From Thuidium tamariscinum (Eukaryota > Streptophyta > Bryopsida > Hypnales > Thuidiaceae), in assembly GCA_947034885.2 (NCBI GenBank), contig OX344749.2:16631501-16695500 (forward strand): a DNA stretch of 64,000 nt. The letters run 5' to 3'. The position numbers and the translations under genes are program-made. Shown here piece after piece: positions 57,951 to 64,000 of this stretch. The notes below the pieces were generated by a model, which made no database searches, was not told the origin of the DNA, and saw only the letters and a program-made list of their open reading frames with translations. Every line of letters starts with the position of its first letter. The first letter of the stretch is position 1.

Positions 57951-60640
57951 GATGTGGCAAAAAATTGTGATTGGGGTGGTTGACGAAACATGGGCGGACC
58001 AATGTGATGTTTGAACAGGTTCACAACTACTTTTGCGATTTGGGTTCATGGAATTGTGCAACAGTAGCGAGTGTGAAAGGCAAACAAGGATTTTTTCTTG
58101 GCAAACATGTAAGTTTATCTCTCTTTATACTTGACGAACTCAGCAATAATTATCTGGAAATTGGTTGTTAATATCTTAGACCCACTTATGTCATTGCCAT
58201 CTGGGGTAGTATCACTGAAAAGGTTCAAGAACATTGTCCACATCATATACATTCGAGATTCAATTGGCCAATCGAAGGTTTTTGTCGGAGAACTCCAATG
58301 AAAGTGGTCCAGTTTCAGGTGGACAAGTGGGAACTGCACCGTCATTCGGTAACTTCAACCATTGTCGCTCAAACCGTCCCATGAGCTTAGATCAGTGCAG
58401 TGAAACGGTAGGAACATCAACCCGTGGACCTGTGACAGTCGCCAGATTCATTACAGGGCGATCCAGCTCTCCCGGTCACCGGTCACCAGGCCCCTCGATA
58501 AGAAGCAGTTGGGTAGTCAGCGTCTCAACAAGAGCTCTCTCTTTATTTTCAAGTGCTGCCGCAGATGCTGAAAGAACACAAAAAGTGTGCACCAACCCTT
58601 TTTTTTTCCGGCACCATGAAGCCAGATTGCACCATTTCAAAACAAATGTCTTTTTTCGCTAGATAAATGTAATCTTCTTTTACCAGAAATTTTCCAGTTC
58701 TCTTTAAAATATGGATGAAGTTGTCAAATTTGGATGAAAAAGTGTATGAATATGATGGAAAAGTGCATTTAAGTCCAAAAGATGGATGAATATAGAAATA
58801 CAATACTTCACCAAATTTGAAGTGATCGCCATCTTGGCACTTTCTCTAAAAGTAAAAAAAAAGGGCTGGTGTGGACTTTCCATCAGAGCACTGGATCGAA
58901 GGTTACACGTGCGTACTTCGTCATATAATTCCTTGCATCTTTTGAGGATCTGTGTTGCGAACTCATGATCAATCATTTTGTAAGACTTAGCATCGCCAAA
59001 CCGGTTATTGATCCTCGCTACAGTTGGGGTTACGTTAGAATTGGTTGCAAAATAAATTGCGCCGCAGCCAGAGGAGGAATTTGCGATGTCGATGGTCATT
59101 GGGTTCTTCTCGGTGGTAGCGGAACGGGGAAGCCTAAGTGGCAAAGAAAGAAAGCCGTCTCCGTCGTCGTTGCAGTTGTTGGCAGCAAGTTAAAAAGATG
59201 CGGAGAATGACAAGCTTCGGAGGGAGTTCTGCCGATGGCGACGCCGGTGATCCTTCGTCACCGGAGCATCTGAATTCACCGACTTGATAGCGTGAAATAT
59301 GATTGTCGCTACGAGAAAGAAATGCCAAGCCAAGGTGGCCGATTGCGAGGAATATTATGTCCTCAACTTTCACGAACCTTACTGGACATAGCCTCAATGG
59401 AGCGCAAGTGAGCACCAAGGGACTGCCTTCGCAGTATGGTGTCCTTTTCCCACCCTTGATCCTCTTAGTACGTACCACTGAGGTAATGGCTCCCTTTGGT
59501 TTGCAGGAGTAGGAGGACATCGAAGAGTGTGTAATGAATTACGAGTGCACGAAGCACGAAGCGAGCGCAATCCCTTCCCTGTAACACAGTTTGGCATCCA
59601 TCCCATTCAGTTTAAAATCTCAGAATTTTGCACGAGATTTCTTGTTTGCTGCACCAGAAGTGCCGAACTTCCTGTTCCAGTGCCAGTCGTGATCGGCAAT
59701 ACGGGATCAGTTCAGGGATGGGATTGCAGCCAAACATCCAACACCGACGAGGAAACCTAGAGTATAGAATTCCTGTTACGCAAGTCTGCAGCAGTAGCGT
59801 TGTCGATTGCCAATCATGCAACCGGATGTGCGTGACGCACCGGTTCAACCAAACTTCGTGGAATACGAAGCGGAGTAGGTCTGCGATCCTCCCCGGGTAG
59901 TGGGAAGGGCGAGAATGTTTCTCGACCTCCTGAAAAAACAGAGTGAAACCTCTGCTCGCGTCGAATACTAACGGATTGACGCATCGGCCGACCTAGTTCA
60001 CGATGTTGGAGTGCGGCAACTGCGCAAATGCTTAACTACTGTTATGATTCTCACTCTGAAAACTCATCATAGCATTCCATTTTGGACTCTACCGCTAGAT
60101 GGTGCTCTACCCTAAACAGAAAACCCTAAAACCCAGGAACATCAGCGTCCATGTCTGCTCTGAATTTCTGAATTCCTCACTGGATGGCCGGAAGCAGCTG
60201 ATTTGCTTTCCACTTCGCCAGCTAGTAAGTGATCGACATTGTGAGGCCCCAACGCCACAATCGTGATTCTCATACCTGGTGTATGAGAATTCGTGGGAGC
60301 TCTGCAAAGCTGACGGAGATGCTCGCACTTCCACTTCCCCAGAACTCTGACGCGTCCTAGCTAGTCGCATCAATCCCTGCACACACACAATTTTACCTCT
60401 CCCAAAATCATTGCAACCAAGCCCTGGAACATGCAAATCATTCCAACACAATGTTCTAACTCAACACAAACGACTCGCACCCTCGCATTCCGACCGGAGT
60501 CATGTGTCGAGTCTGTCGGTCAGAAACTGATGGGGCCAGAGGGGATGTGGAGGCCATACACTCTTGGCCGTTGTCTGGAGCCGATCAGACGTCGTTCCAC
60601 ATCTACAGATGCGGGTCTCAGATCTTAGAATAGATAGCAT
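57951..60640. other. GC-richer island without a recognisable gene
   Basis: Base composition is clearly higher in GC than either flank, and many medium-length frames occur on both strands (for example 58234-58662 plus, 59134-59520 minus and 60107-60451 minus). None matches a family I know or connects through good splice sites. A GGSGTGK-like peptide near 59117 is isolated. The island may be a decayed gene, a noncoding transcript or a captured fragment. Confidence 0.4.
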
Positions 60641-61074
60641 TTATATGGTCTAAATGTCACAAAATCAACCAAATCAATTGAATAATCTACAGGTTGTGGA
60701 TAGTACTTGCTTTGCACCCGCGTGACTGCTTGTGGAGAGCGGGGGAGTTGGATGACTTGGATCGTCGGTTAAAGCAGGCTGGTAAAGCGACCATTTAAGA
60801 GCTGATTGACTTTTCGGGGAAGCTAAGCTCCTTGAAACAATTTAAGGAAAATATAATTGGCATAATTGTAATTGGCATCTAATCTAAGTCATGTCATATT
60901 TTTGGGACTTTTGTGGAATTCCGTACAAATTTTTGAAGTTGAAACATAGTTGTCATTAGTGGTCATCTAAAGTGACCACCTCTTCAAATGTGCAGAATTG
61001 GTACATAAGAAAGAAAAATGTACCTTTGAGTCATGTTTGTTTTTAATATCGGGTTGGAGTTTGAGCCCCCCACT

Positions 61075-61558
61075 TTAACCCCTAAATGCCCAAGGTCTTT
61101 TCTAAGCTTTTAGGAATTTTTTAAGAATTGAACAAAAAACCAACATTTTAATAAGCTTTATCAATTTTTTTAAAAATGTAACCATACAAATTCAAACTAG
61201 ACGTGTTAAAGATTATACAAAAAAAGATTATAATGTTGATTGTCTCTTCACATGTCAAATCTAAAAATTTGGTCATCAAAAAAACATGAGGTTAAAGGGC
61301 CTAATATGCATAACCCAATCAATTTATGGCTTCTCAAAATCTACTCTACAATTTCTTTAAAATGAATTTCTAATATATTTTTTAATCCAAGGCTTAGTGT
61401 ATTTGAGGCTCATTTCCAAGAGCCCTCAACACCACAGAAAGTCAAGATTGCAATGGACATTCTTGCACAAAACCTTGAATAGAACAATCATAATAAATGA
61501 TTTTCAAGATGTTTTTTTATTTTATTTTTTAAGATGAGTCTGGACTCTTCGGGGTTAA
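61075..61558. mobile_element. TTAA-flanked transposon, copy E5
   Basis: TTAA lies at 61075-61078 and 61555-61558. Ends are CCCCTAAATGCCC and CCCCGAAGAGTCC, so only the first bases remain inverted. The family call rests on TTAA, the CCCC start and size. Confidence 0.5.
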
Positions 61559-61585
61559 ATCCTAGGAAGAAGAAGTTTACCTATT

Positions 61586-62026
61586 CTAGTTTATATATAA
61601 ACTTGAAACTTCAAATGTTTCAGAAATTGAGTATTTGAGTACATTGGCAATTTCTTTCATTAATGCCCAGTCTACATTGTTCACCTCTTGAACATACAAT
61701 TTTAGACCTAAATTTTGCATGAAAAGTATACCATACCTGCATACCATAGGGTTCATCACTGCAAATTTGATCCTCTTACCAAAGATTAAGTTTTTCTGAT
61801 TCTTTTTGTTATTATTGGGTTTGTAAAAATCCAATGAAAATTTTAATCCTATTTCTTTGTGTACCATATTATAGGGTTTGTAAGATTCCAAAACAATTGG
61901 ATTCTTTTTAAGATTATTGTGGTGTTTTTTACGTGCTAGACCTACAAAATCATGGTTGCTTTCTTTTGTACCAAAGAGTCTGAAATGTTCCAATGTACAC
62001 GACACATACAATTTCATTTGTGACAA
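61586..62026 (-). CDS. Unidentified 146-residue open frame
   Basis: This is a long ATG-initiated frame for such AT-rich DNA. The protein is Lys/Asn-rich with mixed hydrophobic stretches (GKRIKFAVMNPMVCRYG, YVQEVNNVDWALMKEIANVL), less monotonous than chance AT-rich frames. I do not recognise it. It diverges from the gene starting at 62168, 142 bp away. It may be a decayed transposon protein, an exon or chance. Confidence 0.3.
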   Translation of the reverse strand: MSQMKLYVSCTLEHFRLFGTKESNHDFVGLARKKHHNNLKKNPIVLESYKPYNMVHKEIGLKFSLDFYKPNNNKKNQKNLIFGKRIKFAVMNPMVCRYGILFMQNLGLKLYVQEVNNVDWALMKEIANVLKYSISETFEVSSLYIN

Positions 62027-62167
62027 ATTTTAATTTTCAGAAAAGAATAAAATTGTAAATTTAATTTCCAATTTTCATATAATAATCTGTAACAATTTGA
62101 GACTCCACGGGGAGAATATTTTCACCCAGAACCCAGGAATCAGAATCCTGTTCTCTGTACTGCAAAC

Positions 62168-63409
62168 ATGGCTGGTGGGAATGAAGATGAAGGCGCTGAT
62201 ATGAAGTTCAAATTCAATGTAAACTTGCCCTTGAACATGTCGAAATCAAAGTCTCCTCGACAAGTTCCTGCCCATGAAGGATTCAAACTTCAAGGTAAGT
62301 AAGCTCATTATTTAGTCACTCCATTTTGTCTTCAAATTTTTATTTGCAATTGCAAGTAACAATTGATATCCACATGGGCATCCACAACATCATTTTTGCA
62401 AATTTTTGCAAATTTAACCATGTAATGTTGGATTGGTCATCTTGGAAATCATCCTTTCGGGTGCCATTTGAATCATTTGCTTAACCCTTGGAAAATTGGG
62501 GTGCAAAATTCAAAAAAACAATTTTATACAAGCCACTCAGTAGTGGCCTTCTAGTTCTTTAGGTGTTAATAGAACCAAAGAGCATTCACTAGAGGTCAAA
62601 TTATTATGCCAGACCACTTTTTTACACAAAATTCCAAGGTTGAATACAAGCACTTTTGTCATAGAAATATTTCCTGCTAAACAATTATGACCATTTGATC
62701 CTAAGAATACCAAAAAAATTAATATTGGTCAACAAAAATTTCATATAAATTATTGAAGTCTTTAAAATCTGACTTACATGTCTTTGTCTCTTACTTTAGA
62801 CTACTGGGGTGATGTTTTGTTTTGAAGTGGAATAAAATGTTTGCTTGTATCTAAAAATAATGATAATGGTTCAGTATATTTTAAAATAAAAAACTATTAA
62901 TACTTTGTAAAGAATGTAAGAATATTGTGTTGACATTTCCTATCAAAAAATACAAATATGGTATTCATTTTTTTTCATTTTCATTTTTTAAAAATAATCA
63001 ACTTTAATTCCATATAGATTATAACCTCATTTCAAGAATCCTATGTTTTTTTATGCAATTTTAGGTGGAATCCACCTAATTATTTCTATGTTAACAATAA
63101 GTAACATCAATTGTGATGTTACATCTAATTTTGTTAACAACATAAAATTAGGAGGATGTCACCTTAAATTGCATAAAAATCCATCAAGGTTCTTGTAGTG
63201 TTTGTAACAAATTGTTGAGTAGAGTGTATATTCTTCCTAGTCTACTTTTCTCATTTTTAATAGATTGCGCTAAATATATATAATTGGATGCAGTGGCATT
63301 GATGGCAACTTTGGATGAAGTTATGCGTTGTGCTACCTATTGTGGTACAAGGCTTATGGCAAGTGATAAACAAGGCATCCTCTATGAATTAAATACTTCA
63401 GTTTGTTGA
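62168..63409 (+). CDS. Small unidentified two-exon gene
   Basis: Exon 1 (62168-62294) starts MAGGNEDEGADMKFKFNVN and ends CAAG|GTAAGT. Exon 2 (63294-63409) follows an acceptor GATGCAG and reads VALMATLDEVMRCATYCGTR, then LMASDKQGILYELNTSVC and a stop. The phases agree (1/1), giving 80 residues. The exons have gene-like composition, unlike the intron, which supports a real or recently real gene. I do not recognise the family. No signal peptide or membrane segment is apparent. The stop may instead be bypassed by a further intron beyond the window. Confidence 0.5.
63028..63200. mobile_element. Hairpin MITE with CACTA-like end, inside an intron
   Basis: The right end, reversed, begins CACTACAAGAACC, the common plant CACTA terminus. 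The left end CATTTCAAGAATCC is a decayed counterpart. The arms pair TTATGCAATTTTAGGTGG with CACCTTAAATTGCATAA. No 3-bp duplication remains. Confidence 0.6.
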
Positions 63410-64000
63410 TCACTAAAACCCAAACAATTGAGAGTACCTTTGCATATGTCTTCTTATTATTAAAAATGCATATACATTACATGTGTAATGAGTTTCTAGT
63501 TTAATTTAAATAGATATTGTTGTTTATCTTTGAATACAAAAATATAGTCACTAGTTCTTTTAGTGTCTTCTTAAAATTCTATTTCTACTTAGAATCAATT
63601 AAAAGGATATGTAGAATGCTATTCACTTTCTTTTGTCTTGTATTGGTATATATATTTCTTTTACAATGCCCCCCAATTTTTTTTTTAAATACTACAATTG
63701 TGCATCTTGAATTTCTATAGAATAAATTCTATAAATTTCAAGTATATGAGTCCAAACCATTATGAAGAAATAACAATCCATTATTTGTTGGAACTTTCAA
63801 ATGTTTTGTATTTTGTAAATATACATTTAAAATTTATTTTAGATACCAAAGCATCAATTACCTAAAACAGTAGATATTTTAACTTTAAAAACTTATTTAA
63901 ATGAGCACACTAGGACAATAAATGTTGCAAAATTTTAACACTTGTACTATTTCTTTTACTTAGATTTCTTAGAATTCAAAAGATATGATTATTTTGAATG
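63410..64000. other. AT-rich DNA at the window end
   Basis: No further exon of the upstream gene is evident before the window ends. The plus-strand frame at 63517-63720 is Phe/Leu/Ile-rich chance sequence. Confidence 0.4.

Noticed and set aside
59117-59137. GGSGTGK peptide resembling a Walker A loop
   Set aside because: It is isolated in a short frame, with no Walker B, ATPase context or extended domain.

Overview
This is nuclear DNA from a land plant. It is AT-rich and gene-poor, with a few intron-bearing plant genes separated by long stretches of decayed transposons. The recognisable proteins are plant types: a SICKLE-like protein, an ARID+ELM2 chromatin protein, an APD-type RING E3 ligase and a COX5B relic. 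Compact genes in a sea of miniature transposons would fit a non-seed plant such as a bryophyte or lycophyte, but I cannot fix the species. No bacterial, organellar or viral gene set is visible.

Layout. 0-3 kb: a SICKLE-like gene with a long leader and a duplicated 3' flank. 3-18.7 kb: AT-rich DNA with miniature elements, including four insertions flanked by TTAA. 19.3-23.2 kb: a two-exon ARID/ELM2 gene on the minus strand, with a pyrimidine-rich leader and a ~310-bp tandem satellite just upstream. 24-40 kb: nested foldback elements, a 65-bp minisatellite split by an insertion and other degenerate repeats. 40.7-43.7 kb: an unprocessed COX5B pseudogene entered by a hAT-like element. 44-51.7 kb: a second copy of a 1.3-kb repeat, a TTAA element and a CACTA miniature. 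52.3-57.7 kb: a ten-exon APD-type RING ligase gene. 57.9-60.6 kb: a GC-richer island without a recognisable gene. 61-64 kb: a TTAA element, an unidentified minus-strand ORF and a small unidentified two-exon gene.

The most interesting signal is a transposon assemblage that can be dissected inside the window, because several insertions have a paralogous empty site here. The TTAA-flanked family has termini beginning CCCCTAAA or CCCTTAAAGG. It leaves exactly one TTAA at two independent empty sites, which is the target signature of piggyBac-type transposition and unusual for a plant. Other families duplicate TA, GTA or 8-bp sites. The genes are unrelated housekeeping or regulatory loci and do not form a functional cluster.
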